Positions 42,551-54,392 of a stretch of 64,000 nucleotides of DNA are shown in pieces (the stretch's first letter is position 1; every line of letters starts with the position of its first letter). The translations under genes were made by a program, and so were the position numbers. The stretch is taken from positions 73,024,283-73,088,282 of the forward strand of contig NC_135719.1 of assembly GCF_964656455.1 (NCBI RefSeq). The letters are read 5' to 3'. This DNA is from Halichoerus grypus (Eukaryota > Chordata > Mammalia > Carnivora > Phocidae). The notes below the pieces were generated by a model, which ran no database searches, had not been told where the DNA came from, and worked only from the letters and a program-made list of their open reading frames with translations.

Positions 42551-43585
42551 AATTTCTGTGTGTAGGAAAAGGTGTTGCTATACCATATCATGTACCTCTG
42601 AGAAATTTTCTTTTGCCTTCCTGGACTCTTTTCTCTAATGACAGAGAAGACACTAGAAGAGTTGGCCTGCCATTTCTGAAAGGATCTGAACCTTAGCCTG
42701 AATTCTTGAGATAATTATCTGCAATGCAGCTTTATTGATCAAGTGCCAAATACTACCAGTTCATGAACATATTCAGGAAGACCACTGCCCTTAAAGATGT
42801 AGATATGTAGTAAAACAACATCTTTATTTTCTTTTCAAAATTACAAAGAGAATGGGTGCTCCTCTTAATTAATTAAAATCAAATGCTGCTTCTTTAATCT
42901 ATGGATTTGTGTAATTCTGTAAATATCCTTCATAATATCAATTGCATAAGCCCTATTCAAGAAACATTTGATTTAACCCTGCAAAAAGGTTTCCCTTTTC
43001 TGATGAAGAGAAAAGAGACTCTGTATTTCTTATTCGGCGGTTACAAGCATATACGCACACACCTATTTACTTAAAAGCATTTTCCTTTTGCCCTAAAGAT
43101 ACATTTTCTTTTGAAATCAGTAAGGTTCCCCCCCCCAACACACACACACATTTGTTATTTTGGCTAATACGTGCTGTTGTTCAGCAAAACCTTCAGGAGT
43201 GTAGGTGGTGTTGGAGAAATCATAGGATTTAATGCACAAGCAATCTGGGAAACTGCACCCGGGGGCTATATCACATTCTGTACTCCATGTTCTTACACAG
43301 TGTCATGGCTCTTCTCAGAAGGAAATTTGCATTGTTGTCCTTGAGAATAAGAATAGATCAGAATTTGCTGTTATGTAACAATGATCCATTATTAGATGGT
43401 GTCTTTCACGCATGGTAACCAAGCTCCAAATGGACTTTCCATGGTCCTTACTCCACAGCTGACAGAGGCCAATCTGTTCTATCAGGTTTTCTCTGGTGTG
43501 ATCCGCAGCCAACCTGCTTGAGAATCACCTCACCCTACGTCTACTGAATGCTCCACCATCCCAGCTACCCACCAGTTTTTCTACT
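42551..43585. other. 1-kb repeat-poor block
   Basis: Only a short C-run plus (CA)n at about 43127-43150 is recognised. 42790-43010 is AT-rich with ttaattaattaa. Frames at 42451-42696 and 43315-43512 have no recognised domain. Confidence 0.4.
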
Positions 43586-43593
43586 CCTTAGGG

Positions 43594-43771
43594 CAGCAGT
43601 TCTTAAACTTCGCTGCACATTGGAATCACCCAAGGAGCTTTAAAGAATAATGATGCCTTGTTCCATCTCCAGAAATTCTGAATCGATGGGTCAGTGGTGT
43701 GGCTTGAACATTAGGGTATTTGAAAAGCTCCCTAAGTGATCCTAATATGTAGGCAAGGTTTAGAACCACTG
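43594..43771 (+). mobile_element. MER5-type hAT element with inverted termini
   Basis: Starts 'cagcagttcttaaacttcgc' and ends 'ggtttagaaccactg'; interior 'attggaatcacccaaggagc', 'gaaaagctccctaagtgatc'. Flanking 8-mers ccttaggg (43586-43593) and ctctaggg (43772-43779) match at 6 of 8, fitting an hAT target duplication. Confidence 0.88.
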
Positions 43772-43915
43772 CTCTAGGGCTCCTGAGACTGCGGGAGGGG
43801 AGTCTGATTATTTCCATGTCACTTCCCCTCACTGTGCTTGGCCTTGAGGCCTTGAAAGAACTGGTTTGGGGATATGTGCAAATTTGATGTGCAAATACTA
43901 CAGAAAGCACTTCAT

Positions 43916-44128
43916 GGGGTGCCTGGGTGGCTCAGTCAGTTACGCAGCTGCCTTCGGCTCAGGTCATGATCCCAGGGTCCTGGGACTGAGCCCCGCATCT
44001 GGCTCCCTGCTCAGCAAGGAACCTGCTTCTCCCTCTGCCTGCTGCTCCCCCTGCTTGTGCACTCTCTCTCTCTCTCTCTCTCTCTGTGTCAAATAAATAA
44101 ATAAAAATCTTTAATAAAAAAAAAAGAA
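43916..44128 (+). mobile_element. Can-SINE
   Basis: Full-length sense copy with an expanded CT run and AAATAAATAAATAAAAATC tail. Perfect duplication agaaagcacttcat at 43902-43915 and 44129-44142. Confidence 0.97.
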
Positions 44129-44142
44129 AGAAAGCACTTCAT

Positions 44143-44398
44143 TTCTCACTCTTCGTAGGCAGAGGTGGTCTCTATCTTCCAAAAAGCTCTCCTCAGTATT
44201 GATGATCTTTGCCCTATAGGATGCTCATCTGCACTTTCCCCTGAAGTCCTACAAATAGTATCAGGAGTAAACAGTCTAAGAGGACCAACTATTCACAATC
44301 ACACTCCAGTCTTCATAGCCTCTGGACTACGACTATATCTTAAGTGATACACTAAGCACAAAATGTAAAGAAATAATTAGGTACACTTTGATATTGTT
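44143..44398. other. short unique spacer between inverted SINEs
   Basis: Nothing recognised. It would form the loop if the flanking sense and antisense SINEs pair in a transcript. Confidence 0.4.
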
Positions 44399-44411
44399 GA
44401 CAAAAATTCTT

Positions 44412-44620
44412 TTTTTTTTTTTTTTTTTTTTTTAAAGATTTTATTTATTTATTTGAGAGAGAGAGAATGAGAGACAGAGAGCATGAGAGGGAGGAGGGTC
44501 AGAGGGAGAAGCAGACTCCCTGCCGAGCAGGGAGCCCGATGCGGGACTCGATCCCGGGACTCCAGGATCATGACCTGAGCCGAAGGCAGTCACTTAACCA
44601 ACTGAGCCACCCAGGCGCCC
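44412..44620 (-). mobile_element. Can-SINE, antisense
   Basis: Long T-run (over 20), complete antisense body with 'gagcccgatgcgggactcga' and 'ccaactgagccacccaggcg'. Perfect duplication gacaaaaattctt at 44399-44411 and 44621-44633. Confidence 0.97.
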
Positions 44621-44888
44621 GACAAAAATTCTTAATTCTTAACTCTGGTTCCTTTTCTTCTGCCTCCCTCCAAAGTTCAGGAAGAAAATCCATGAGTCCC
44701 TCTTCTAGCTTCTTGCCATTCTTTTCTGTCTTTTTGCCTTTGCTTAAGCTTCTGTATTTTTGAAGTGCCTTTCTTCTTATTCCTTCTCTACCTGGTGAAC
44801 TCATTTCATTGTGCATTTCCCCAAAAGCTGTTCCTCTAAATAGAATAAATTGTTTTTACATGCTTAAACTTCGTCTTGAACCTATTTT

Positions 44889-45097
44889 GAAGATTTATTT
44901 ATTTTAGAGAGGGAGAGAGATGGAGAGAGAGAGAAAATGAGCATGAACAGGAGGGGCAAGGAGAGGAAAAGAGAATCTCAAGCAGACTCCATGCTGAGTA
45001 CAGAGCCTGATACAGGGCTTGATCCCGAGACCTGAGATCACAACCTGAGCAGAAACCAAGAGTCAGACACTTAACCTACTGCGCCACCCAGGTGTCC
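44889..45097 (-). mobile_element. Can-SINE (older type), antisense
   Basis: 'gaagatttatttattttaga', GA-rich part, 'gagaatctcaagcagactcc' and 'ctactgcgccacccaggtgt'. Perfect 14-bp duplication cttgaacctatttt at 44875-44888 and 45098-45111 despite many substitutions inside. Confidence 0.96.
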
Positions 45098-45179
45098 CTT
45101 GAACCTATTTTAATGGCAGTTCTCATCAAATTGCATTATAGCTGGTTGTTTTCACAATTGTGGTCTTTACCAGATTAAT

Positions 45180-45385
45180 CCAACAAAGTTTTAATGAGTG
45201 GCCAGGAGTGCCAGAACTTGGGTTAAGCAAAACAAAAATGACTGATATTTTTCTCTGCCCCCTCTACCCTTTAGGAGTTCATAGTGTAGTGAGGCAGATA
45301 ACAAATCGTTACAGTATCCCTTGATAGATGCTATCAAATATAGATATACAATGGTAAGGAAATTCTAAGGACTTAGTGTTATTGT
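45180..45385 (-). mobile_element. L2 3' end, antisense
   Basis: 'ccaacaaagttttaatgagt', 'aggagttcatagtgtagtga' and 'ggcagataacaaatcgttac' follow the reversed L2 tail. Confidence 0.55.
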
Positions 45386-45684
45386 TTAAGATGGGAATAC
45401 TTAATTTCTGGATGCCAGAATCATCCTCAATTGTTACGGGAAGTTGGATTATTTGGGTAAACAGCTAACCTTTGTCAAAATTCTCCTTTGGCAAAGTTGT
45501 ACTGTCTCAGTACAGTCGGAAACAGTATTCTGGCTAGGATCAACTATTGGTCACCTACAGAATGGCTATTGTGATGACATGAGTGGTCTAGAACCTTTTT
45601 AAATTTTGTGCTACCTCCAAAAGTTTGGACTCATTTCTATCATTTCAAGATACAAATCCCCAGGTGCAGGAGGAAAAAGAAATA
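45386..45684. other. single-copy-like stretch
   Basis: Nothing recognised. Confidence 0.4.
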
Positions 45685-46095
45685 CTGGGATTTGAATTCA
45701 TTAAATTTGGGTTTGAACCTAGGCTCTTTTATTTATTTATTTATAGATTTATTTATTTGAGAGAGAGAGTGAGAAAGCACGAGATGGGGGAGGGCCAGAG
45801 GGAGGAGCAGACTCCCTGCTGAGCCAAGAGCCTGATGTGAGACTTGATCCTGGGACTCTGGGATCATGACCCAAGTTGAAGGCAGACACCTAACCAACCG
45901 AGCCACCCAGGTGCTCTGGCTCTATTATTTATTAATTAAGTGGCTAAATTACTTCATTCCCTGAGCATCAATTTATTTGTGACATGAAGATAAAAATGGA
46001 GAGTTCATGTGGCTGTTTGGATGATTAAATAAGATAATGCAGGTAAAGCACTTAGCACAGTGCCTGACACATAAAGAAAATTTAGCAAATGTTGA
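45685..46095 (+). mobile_element. MIR split by a SINE
   Basis: Left of the SINE, 'gggtttgaacctaggctctt'. Right of it, 'agtggctaaattacttcatt', 'ggatgattaaataagataat' and 'gcacttagcacagtgcctga'. The halves join in MIR order. Confidence 0.8.
45736..45917 (-). mobile_element. Can-SINE, antisense, inside MIR
   Basis: 'atagatttatttatttgaga', 'gagcctgatgtgagacttga' and 'aaccgagccacccaggtgct'. Duplication ggctct(t/a)ttattta at 45722-45735 and 45918-45931. Confidence 0.95.
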
Positions 46096-46939
46096 TTTCG
46101 CACTATACACCTTCACAAATTATAAAAGAACAGGTTGCTCCAAAGCCAGAGGGAAAATGCCAGAAGACTTTTGGAATAGATACCAGCTGCTTGCTCCTTC
46201 TTTTATCTGGAGAGTAGTATCATTCCACAACTTTCGAAGCTTGTCAGCAGCTGAAGAGTTAATACCACCCCCAACTCCCCCACCCCCAGTTCCCTCTCCC
46301 AGTTTAGACTCAGGCCACTCAGGTTCAGAGCATCCTGTGTTCAGGGTGAGCAGAATTCTCGGCCCTCCTCCATCTGTGCTAACCTCTCAAGGCTGGCTGC
46401 TGGAAGAGTGCTCATGATTTCTTTCACTCTTCAACACCACACAAGGCCGCCTGGAGAAGAGAAAGAAGGTTGTTTCATCTGCAGTTCAGTAAATATCTCA
46501 GGGCTGGCAGAGAGCAAGAACTTGTAAAATGAAAGAGGAAGGGCTTTTTGATTCGTGTCTGGCTCCCCCAAACCCTGAGCAATCTGTTCCTGTTTAAAAC
46601 AAAAAGCAAAACATGTTTCCTCAAACCAGTTTAAGAGAATAGTGATGACTAAGGCAGTATATTTATTTCAGCTGTCACAGGAGGCATGGATTCCTGGATT
46701 ATTATTTTTAAAAACTCTTCTATAGTTTTGAAAATACTGGTTTCCTTCCTAGGGACTCTTGAAAAGAAATTCTTTTTTTTTTTTTTTGGACATTAAGATG
46801 CCAGGGGAGCAAGTTCTCCATTCTGAAACATTTCCTTGTTCAAAAGATTAGAAAAGTTGGTTCAGAAGACCACAGATCTAAAGATGGTTGAGCAAGGTTA
46901 AAAAAAAATTAATAAAGGGACAAGTGGAAATTATACTCA
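46096..46939. other. single-copy-like stretch
   Basis: No repeat is recognised apart from a T-run at about 46771-46788. A 126-codon frame (46037-46417) starts in the MIR and is Pro/Ser-rich in its second half; no recognised domain, so not called. Confidence 0.4.
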
Positions 46940-47272
46940 TTCATTCTATAAATTACCATTAAGCACCTGCTGTGCACCAGAGACCATCGATATAATTCTG
47001 GGTGAACAAAGCTGAACAGGTACTTGACTCCTCATGGTTCTTAACAGCCTAGATTGTTAACAAGAAAACTCATCATTACAATCCAGTGTGATAAAGGTAC
47101 TAATAGCAGAAGGGCAAGGAGGTATAAAAGAGGATGCAGAGACCCAGAGGATGAGCAGAACTTGGCCGGATAAAGAGAGTTGTGGGTGGAAAGGGTATTC
47201 TAGACAGAGGGAATAAGGTATCTTAAGGCTTAGAAATATGAGAGAGTGGAGTGGGTTTGAGGAATGAAATTC
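46940..47272 (-). mobile_element. L2 LINE 3' portion, antisense
   Basis: 'taagcacctgctgtgcacca', 'gtgaacaaagctgaacaggt', 'atccagtgtgataaaggtac' and 'ggtattctagacagagggaa' are reversed L2 landmarks. Confidence 0.7.
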
Positions 47273-48864
47273 ACTTCAATGTATGTGGATCATGAATGTA
47301 GCAGGAGGAATAGCTAAAGATGGGATTGGTGAGATGCCCATTATCTTCCTTTCAGCAGCTTGATGCTGGTAAAATGTGGACTTAGGATTGAGAGGAAGGT
47401 AAAATTCCTTGGAGATGTTGGCCCCAAACCATGTGCTCCAACTGAATCTTGCCAAGAGAGATGCATAACATGATTCCTTGTTTCCCATTTTGCGATTGTT
47501 TCATGCTGTTTATCGACTCCTCTTGGGGTTGCTTACCCTCAGACAGGTCCATGGATATTGGCACTACCTCAGATCTGACTCAAGTTTTCTAGATCCCTTG
47601 GGAAAATATAATTAGCACCACCTGACACCTTCCTTTGGAGTTAGCCCTACTATTGGCTTAGTTGCTCTTGCCCTAGGACCATTAGTTCTGGCCTCTTATT
47701 CTTTCCTTGCCAATTCACTGCAAGTCTAATTGTCAGTCTTGATAGTTCATTTCTCCTGGCCATGTTAGACTCCCTCCTCACCAAGGACTAAATGTTCAAT
47801 AACCTCAGGGTGATCCTTTCAACCTGTTTGACTTCTCTGGTCCTGTGAATCAGATTCTCCTGCCCTTCAAGGCACCTCTTTCTGTCTACTGCTCCTAACC
47901 ACAGAGAGTTGCTAAGTAAAGATTCATGGTTAAACCCAAAGGGCCCACAAAATACCTGTATTTCTTCCTTGGTCATTGTATATCAAATCTGTTGTTGTTC
48001 TTCCTCTAAATTCCTGCCTACCCTCATCCTCTAAAAGTTGTTTTGGATACATTTCTTTCTCTATTAACTGCCCCCCCAACCTTTCTTTATTTACCACTGC
48101 AGAAATACTGACAATCCTACTTTTCTTCAGCAAGTTAAGACTATTTTTGATCTTCCCCTTAACATATCTGTGTTTCTTTATCTACATTTGATTCTTCGTT
48201 CCAGGATCAGCTAAGAAGTGCCCTTTCTCTTCTCTTGCTTATGAATTGTTCTTTTTGGGGCTCCTTAACCAGGTTGAAGATCTGTATTTGTTTGACTTAG
48301 CATTGTTTCTGTATATACTTGTGGGCAAATCCAATTACATCCTGCTTCACCTCATGCAGAATTGACAAAATGAGATCTCTTCCCTTCTACACACTTTTTT
48401 TTTTCCATTTTGCAGGAGGAAAGAAAACACAATGTATTGTATTTATTAACTCAGCTGCTAATCATTTTCTGGCCTTTTTTCCATGATACCTCTAATAGAG
48501 TGCTGGGCATATAGAACAAACTGAAATACTGAAATTACCGATCAATTGATAGATTAAAGTAGCGCGTGACTCTTGTTCACCTCCACTTATCTCCTCCTTT
48601 CAAAGAACAACCATGTTCCTGGCACAGTTCATCTTGTCTAGCTAATTACCTCCATGCCTGATTTACCTTTTTGTTTTTTCTTGAATCAGTCATCACTTCT
48701 CTCTGGTACTTCTGATTAGGAGCTCTTTAGCCCACGAAAGGGCTCTTCTGTTTAAATCGGTTTCTACCAATTAGCTCTTATAATATAGTTCTTAAGAAAT
48801 TGGTAGAAACTTTATTTTTGCAGCTACCCACAGAAAATCAGTGTGCAAATATTCTGCCCCTCAA
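47273..48864. other. 1.6-kb stretch, nothing firmly recognised
   Basis: Parts of 47.6-48.2 kb are pyrimidine-rich on the plus strand and may be a very old repeat. Frames on the minus strand (47276-48133) have no recognised domain. Confidence 0.35.
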
Positions 48865-48879
48865 CTGAACAGGTCTTTT

Positions 48880-49066
48880 TTTTCTTTTTTTTTAAGATTT
48901 ATTTGAGAGAGAGAGAGAGAGAATGAGCAGGAGAGAATCCCAAGCAACCACTGCCCCCCAACCAAGCATGGAGCCTGACTTGGGGCTCAATCTCATGATC
49001 CCGAGATCATGACCTGAGCTGAAACCAAGAGTCCAATGCTTAACCAACTGAGCCACCCAGATGACC
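48880..49066 (-). mobile_element. Can-SINE (older type), antisense
   Basis: 'ttaagatttatttgagagag', 'agcctgacttggggctcaat' and 'ccaactgagccacccagatg'. Duplication ctgaac(a/g)ggtctttt at about 48865-48879 and 49067-49081. Confidence 0.95.
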
Positions 49067-49329
49067 CTGAACGGGTCTTTTAATTCACAATTATTTCCAG
49101 TAGTTTTTCTTTGAGTGAATCACTCTTGTTTGGCAGCTCGGGCAGGGTTCAATGTTGGAGGGCTAATTTATCCATGTTGCTGGGTGATTCAGTTAACCCC
49201 TTGTTATTCTAGGTGTTTTTGATAGATCCCCAACTGCCTCCCAGTATTCAAGATTCTCCACTGTTGGATTAGACAGTGAGCTGAACATGGATTTTGATGT
49301 AATAGCTAAGATATTTTTAATGTCTTGGG

Positions 49330-49478
49330 AAGGTAATGTGGAATAGCATTAAGAGTACTTGGTTGAAATTCAGAAAATTTGGGGTTCAGTCCTAAATCTG
49401 ACAATTGCTTGAAAGTAAATCATCCTTAATCTCTCTGTGCCTCAAGTTTTAACTTCTAAAAAACAAAGTTTCCTTTAA
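49330..49478 (+). mobile_element. MIR
   Basis: 'aatgtggaatagcattaaga', 'ggggttcagtcctaaatctg' and 'ttaatctctctgtgcctcaa' follow MIR from its tRNA-like part to the core. Confidence 0.78.
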
Positions 49479-50287
49479 GTTAAACATTTTGTGTTTCCTA
49501 CGTTTCCAGTGCTACTGTGAAAGGAATATATTAGGGACTTATCTTTATTCCCATTATTCCATAATTTCACTGTAAGTGGACCTTGCTATGGGTCGTTGTA
49601 AGGTCATTTTTAGGCAATCTATAGGCACTATCAATTTGGAGACATGTCTCAGAATTTTTCTCATATTACCCGAGCCTGAGAATTTTAAAGGAGCTTACCC
49701 AAAGTCATATACCCTGGAAGTATAGATGTAGAGAATCTAGCTTGTATAGAAGATAAGATTAGAGGCAGTCTTGGAGAGGCAATATTCGAAGGGAAATTAG
49801 CTGAGAATTTTTCTGAAGAGAGATATGAGATATGAATCCTTAGATGGAGAGTACATTTCAAGTTTCAAGTAACCTAAATAAAATAAATCCACCTCAGGGT
49901 GAAATTGCAGAGTATCAAGGGTAACAAGAAAAATCTCACAGGCCAGCTAATCCCAAAAAAGACTATCCACCAAGAAAATTAGGTTTCCAATAGACTTTCC
50001 ATCTGTAATCATCGATTTTAGAAGACAATGAAATAAACACCTTCAAACATCCTGAGGGAAAATAACTGACAACTTACATTTCTATTCCCAGCTAAATGGT
50101 TATTCAAAGGTAAGGGAAAACTGAAGACATTTTCAGGCATACATTCCACCCACATATCCTTTCTGAAAGAGTAACTATACCATAAAGACAAAAATATTCA
50201 GAGGGGACGGGGAGATGTAATAAAAAACAGCACTGAAGTTGAAAGATGTTGGTAAATTTAGGAAGAACAATTGGGTTATTAAAAATA
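49479..50287. other. single-copy-like stretch
   Basis: A weak reversed-MIR resemblance at about 49660-49725 is not firm. Otherwise nothing recognised. Confidence 0.35.
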
Positions 50288-50288
50288 G

Positions 50289-50478
50289 GAGCACCTGGGT
50301 GGCTCAGATGGTTAAGCGTCTGTCCTTAGCTCAGGTCGTGATCCCCAGGTTCTGGGATCGAGCCCCATGTCAGGCTCCCAGCTCAGCGGGGAGCCTGCTT
50401 CTCCCTCTCCTTTTGCCTCTTCCCTTGCTTGTGCTCTCTCTGTCTCTCTCAGATGAATAAATAAAATCTTTAAGAAAA
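50289..50478 (+). mobile_element. Can-SINE
   Basis: 'ggagcacctgggtggctcag' head, 'ctgggatcgagccccatgtc', 'ggggagcctgcttctccctc' and AATAAATAAAATCTTTAA tail. Target duplication not clear. Confidence 0.94.
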
Positions 50479-51704
50479 TAATAATAATACTGCCTTGTGT
50501 TAAATAATAAGAAATCAAAGCTATATAGTAATAACTTTATGGGTATGGGACATGTTCTAGGGTTCTAGGATCATTGTCTTGTTCAGCTGGAGGAGACACT
50601 GAATAATGTAGACTTTGTTAGAAAAACATGTGTCAAGTACATATGTTAGGGAAACCACTAGAAGAATAGAAATATAACCTATAGCTTCCACACCAACATA
50701 GAAAAACCTTATATTCCAACTGAATACAGGAACGGAGGTGGGTGGGGGAAACCACTGAACAAAAACAAAAACAGATGAATAAGGCCAAATGTATAACAAA
50801 TAATAATCACTGAACATATATTATTTTAATCACGGGTCTTATTTTACAGAGTTTCGATTTACTCTAGATTTCCTGTGGGGTTTGGGAGGAGGGAAGGAGT
50901 GGCAAGGGGTTGGAAACCATCTAAAATACCAGTATTATCAGAGCTGGCTTACTCTCATATCCAATTGTTAGCATAAAGTTGAAACTTTCTTCCCTTAATA
51001 TTATTTATGACATAATTTCAGACAGATTTCCAGCTATTTTCTAGCTTATATGAAAGCCTTCATTTAACACGGAGAAGAAAATACCTTTGCATTGCCTCTC
51101 AAACACCTGGAATCTGGTGTTTGATTCCACTTCCCAGATGGCCTCTTAATCTAGCTATTTATAGACAATGCATAGGTTAGGAACGTCAAATAGTATGCTG
51201 CAATTATAGAAATTGTTGTCTATGTTTACTACAATTATAGAGGTATTTAAACCCTTTGCATTTTGCCATTGGGAGAAAAAAATAGAAGGATCTGGAGTAA
51301 TCAGTTGTTATGGGCACATTCTGAAGTTAAATCAAAGCTATGTTTAGTTTGCTTATAGCACAGCCTGATTTCAAAAACAGCCTGGGTTTTTGAAAGTTGG
51401 ATATTTGTAAATATTCTAAATTCAATTGCTTAAGTTCCTCAACCAGCTACTGACCTTCAAAAACCAGGAAATCATTAGACTATGCTTTGTAGTTACAGTG
51501 AGGCTTACATTCTCAATCTAATCACCTATTTTATTCTTTTAATCGGTAGCTATTCTAGTCTTCTTAGTATATCAAAAAATATTTTTTTTTCTTTTTTGCT
51601 TGAGCTTGGGGTGCTTGAGCTTAAGTTTACTTTTTTTGTTCTCAAGGCAAATTGTAGGTCACTGAGTTACAAGTATTAGTACTCTTAGGAATTCCTTAGT
51701 CCAA
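50479..51704. other. 1.2-kb AT-rich stretch
   Basis: Nothing recognised; frames at 50557-50817 and 51482-51679 are AT-rich hydrophobic chance frames. Confidence 0.4.
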
Positions 51705-51792
51705 ACTTTTCATTGCATAGAAGAAGACACTGAGGGTCAAAGAGGAAATGTAACTTCCCCAAATCCTTGGGACTCATTAGTGACAATAAGAA
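51705..51792 (-). mobile_element. MIR fragment, antisense
   Basis: 'agaagaagacactgagggtc', 'aaagaggaaatgtaacttcc' and 'ccaaatccttgggactcatt' match the reverse core. Confidence 0.6.
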
Positions 51793-52205
51793 ATGACCTG
51801 AAACCTAGATGTGGGTTGTTTTTTCAGAGCTCTTTATAACATGACCATTTCACCATTTGGGCAAAAGAGTTGTTTTATTATTTCAACATTTAACAAATAT
51901 TATTTCAATCAATGACACACCCTAATGTTGAACAAAAAACAATCAGTAAAAATTCAGTGAGGCAATTTATTGAAACTTATTGTGAAATGTTGTGGCTGCT
52001 GTCTACACTGGCTAATTCACAAGAAGAAACTCATTTAAGAAATTCCTGGATTCAGCCTATTCTGATTAATATTGTGTGAAACAGTAATTTGTCATTATTT
52101 AAAAATTATAGAGTATTTCATGCATACAAACAGGATTAAAGGGTCTTTGTAAGTCACAAGGTTTGTTCCATACTTCAAAAATACCTGCTAAGAAGATCCT
52201 TGACA
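51793..52205. other. AT-rich stretch
   Basis: Nothing recognised. Confidence 0.4.
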
Positions 52206-52342
52206 CCAAATCAGTTCAATTCTACAAATGTCTATTGACAGCCCAGTTTGTCAAATGTATTGTGTGAGTCATCATGTAACACATGAAGATGAAAGAATTC
52301 CCAGAGACTTTACAATTTAATTATAACAGGGAGCCAGGGAAG
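52206..52342 (-). mobile_element. possible L2 3' end, antisense
   Basis: 'acaaatgtctattgacagcc' and 'gaagatgaaagaattcccag' have reversed L2-tail character but are strongly diverged. Confidence 0.4.
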
Positions 52343-52754
52343 CCTGAGTCTGAAATTTTTGAAGCTAGAGCACCACTATTTTGAAGTTGAATTCAGTTTT
52401 GGCTCATAAAGTGAGAGGCAAGAATTAGTCTTCAGGGGAACTTTTTTCTTTGTTTTGGGAGGGATTATTTTGCTTTTAAGATTGTGAATTTAAATCATGG
52501 ACCTCTCTACCTACTGCTCGAGGAGATCTGAGTGCAATGGAGTAATGTAAATGTACTTGCTTCAGACTGATTTGTAAAATAATTTGTTAAGTAAATTGAG
52601 TGTAATAGCACAGTTGTAGTCCAACAGAATTCGATAATTTTTCCCTTGGAATTTAAATGGAGGTAACCTATGGACAGAAATGGATTGTTCCTTGATTATT
52701 TGTGTGTGAGTGTATTTGTGAAAACCTGCTTGCTGTTTATGAACTGTTTCCTTT
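52343..52754. other. single-copy-like stretch
   Basis: Nothing recognised. Confidence 0.4.
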
Positions 52755-53125
52755 TTTTTTCTGAGCACAGAGCTAGACTATATTTCCTAGCTTTCCTTAT
52801 AATTAGTTGTGACCATGTGATTGGTTGTCAAAAATATATAAGTGGAAGTGCTGTGTGTCAGTTCCAGGCCAACGCTGTTAAGAAGTGAAAACCCTTCCCT
52901 ATGCACTCTTTCTCCTTTCCCTTGATGAATGCAGTTGACAGAGTCTAGAGGAGGGCAGGGCCCCAAGATGAAAGAAGCCTGGGTCCCGAATTGCCTCAAA
53001 GAGAAACACTACCTGCAGACCTGGGACACTATCTTTGATCATTAAATAAAAGGAAAATAAACTATTTTGTTGAAATTTGTCTTATTTGTTACAGCGGCTC
53101 ACATTACCCTAACTCAAACAGTGTT
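52755..53125. mobile_element. ancient interspersed repeat, family unresolved
   Basis: 'atatttcctagctttcctta', 'ttgtgaccatgtgattggtt', 'gaagcctgggtcccgaattg', 'ggaaaataaactattttgtt' and 'ttgttacagcggctcacatt' are in the order of a widely dispersed mammalian repeat I cannot name. Related wording appears at 55.59-55.70 kb and 31.1 kb. Confidence 0.6.
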
Positions 53126-53579
53126 CTTGGTTAGGTGCTTCTTCATAGCAAACTGAAAAACTGGACTTCTACCACATAAGCATATAGGCTCATCTCTCTA
53201 CTTAACATGTGAGGAGAGACGGTGAGAAGGAACGGCAGTCACTTGGTGGGGCCATACATTGAACCCCTGATATCTCACACATGGCACTTTCTTTTTCCAC
53301 AGAATAATTCAGACATTAGGAAATATGTAAGATATCAGTATATTATCACTGATTAACTTCTCTGGTCTCAGAGGATGAGACATACCTAGTGGGGATGGAA
53401 TAGAATCTAAAGTGAGTCCATGGTTCTATCAATCATTCAGGGATGAGAAAGAAAGTGAATCTAGGAGAGTTGGGGTTTATTTAGGCTTGGGTTTGTAGGG
53501 TGGAAAGGTTGAGTTTGACCCAACCACATGGAAGCCTGAGATTTTAGACTGAGTTTAGCCTTTTGAGTTCCATGACTAG
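53126..53579. other. single-copy-like stretch
   Basis: Nothing recognised. Confidence 0.4.
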
Positions 53580-54392
53580 ATTTTTTTTTTATTGTGCTAA
53601 GAACATATAACATGAGATTTACTCTCTCAACAGATTTTTAAGTTTACAATATAGTATTACTATCTGTTGTACAGCAGATCTCTAGAACTTACCCATCTTG
53701 CATAACTGAAATTTTATACCCGTTGATTACCAACTCTCCCTCTCTCCAGCCCCTGGTAGCCACCACTTTATTCTTTGCGTTTATTCTATGAATTTAGACT
53801 ATTTTAGATACTTCATAAAAGTAGAATCATGCAGTATCTTTCTGTGATTGGCTTATTTCACTTAGCATAATGTCCTCAAATTTCATCATGTTGTCACATA
53901 TTGTAGGATTTTCCTCTTAAGACTGAAATATTCCATTGTATGTCTATACCATGATTTATAATCCATTAATCCATCAGTGGATATTTAGGTTGTTTCTACA
54001 TCTTAACTATTGTGAATAGTGCTGTAATGAACATGGGAGTAATAATCTTTTCAAGATCTTAATTTCAATTCTTTTGGATAAATACATAGAAGTGGGATTG
54101 CTGGTATGGTAGTTCTAGTTTTCATTTTGGGGGGAACCTCTATACTGTTTTCAATAGTGTCTGCATTCCTTGTCATTCCCACCAACAGTGTGCAAGGATT
54201 GTTATTTTTCCACATCCTTGCCAATATTTGCTTTCTTTTGGTTTTTGAGAATTGCTATCCTAACAAGTATGAGGTAGTATCTCACCATGGCTTTGATTCA
54301 TATTTCCCTGATGATTAATGATGTTGAACATCTTTTCATATACCTGTTGGCCATTTGTATATCTTCTTTGGAAATGGTTAGTTGTTTTAATA
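53580..54392 (-). mobile_element. old L1 3' portion, antisense
   Basis: 'gctaagaacatataacatga', 'ctgttgtacagcagatctct', 'ggcttatttcacttagcata', 'cattaatccatcagtggata', 'cattcccaccaacagtgtgc' and 'catcttttcatatacctgtt' are reversed 3' UTR and ORF2-end landmarks. No ORF2 frame is kept. Confidence 0.92.
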
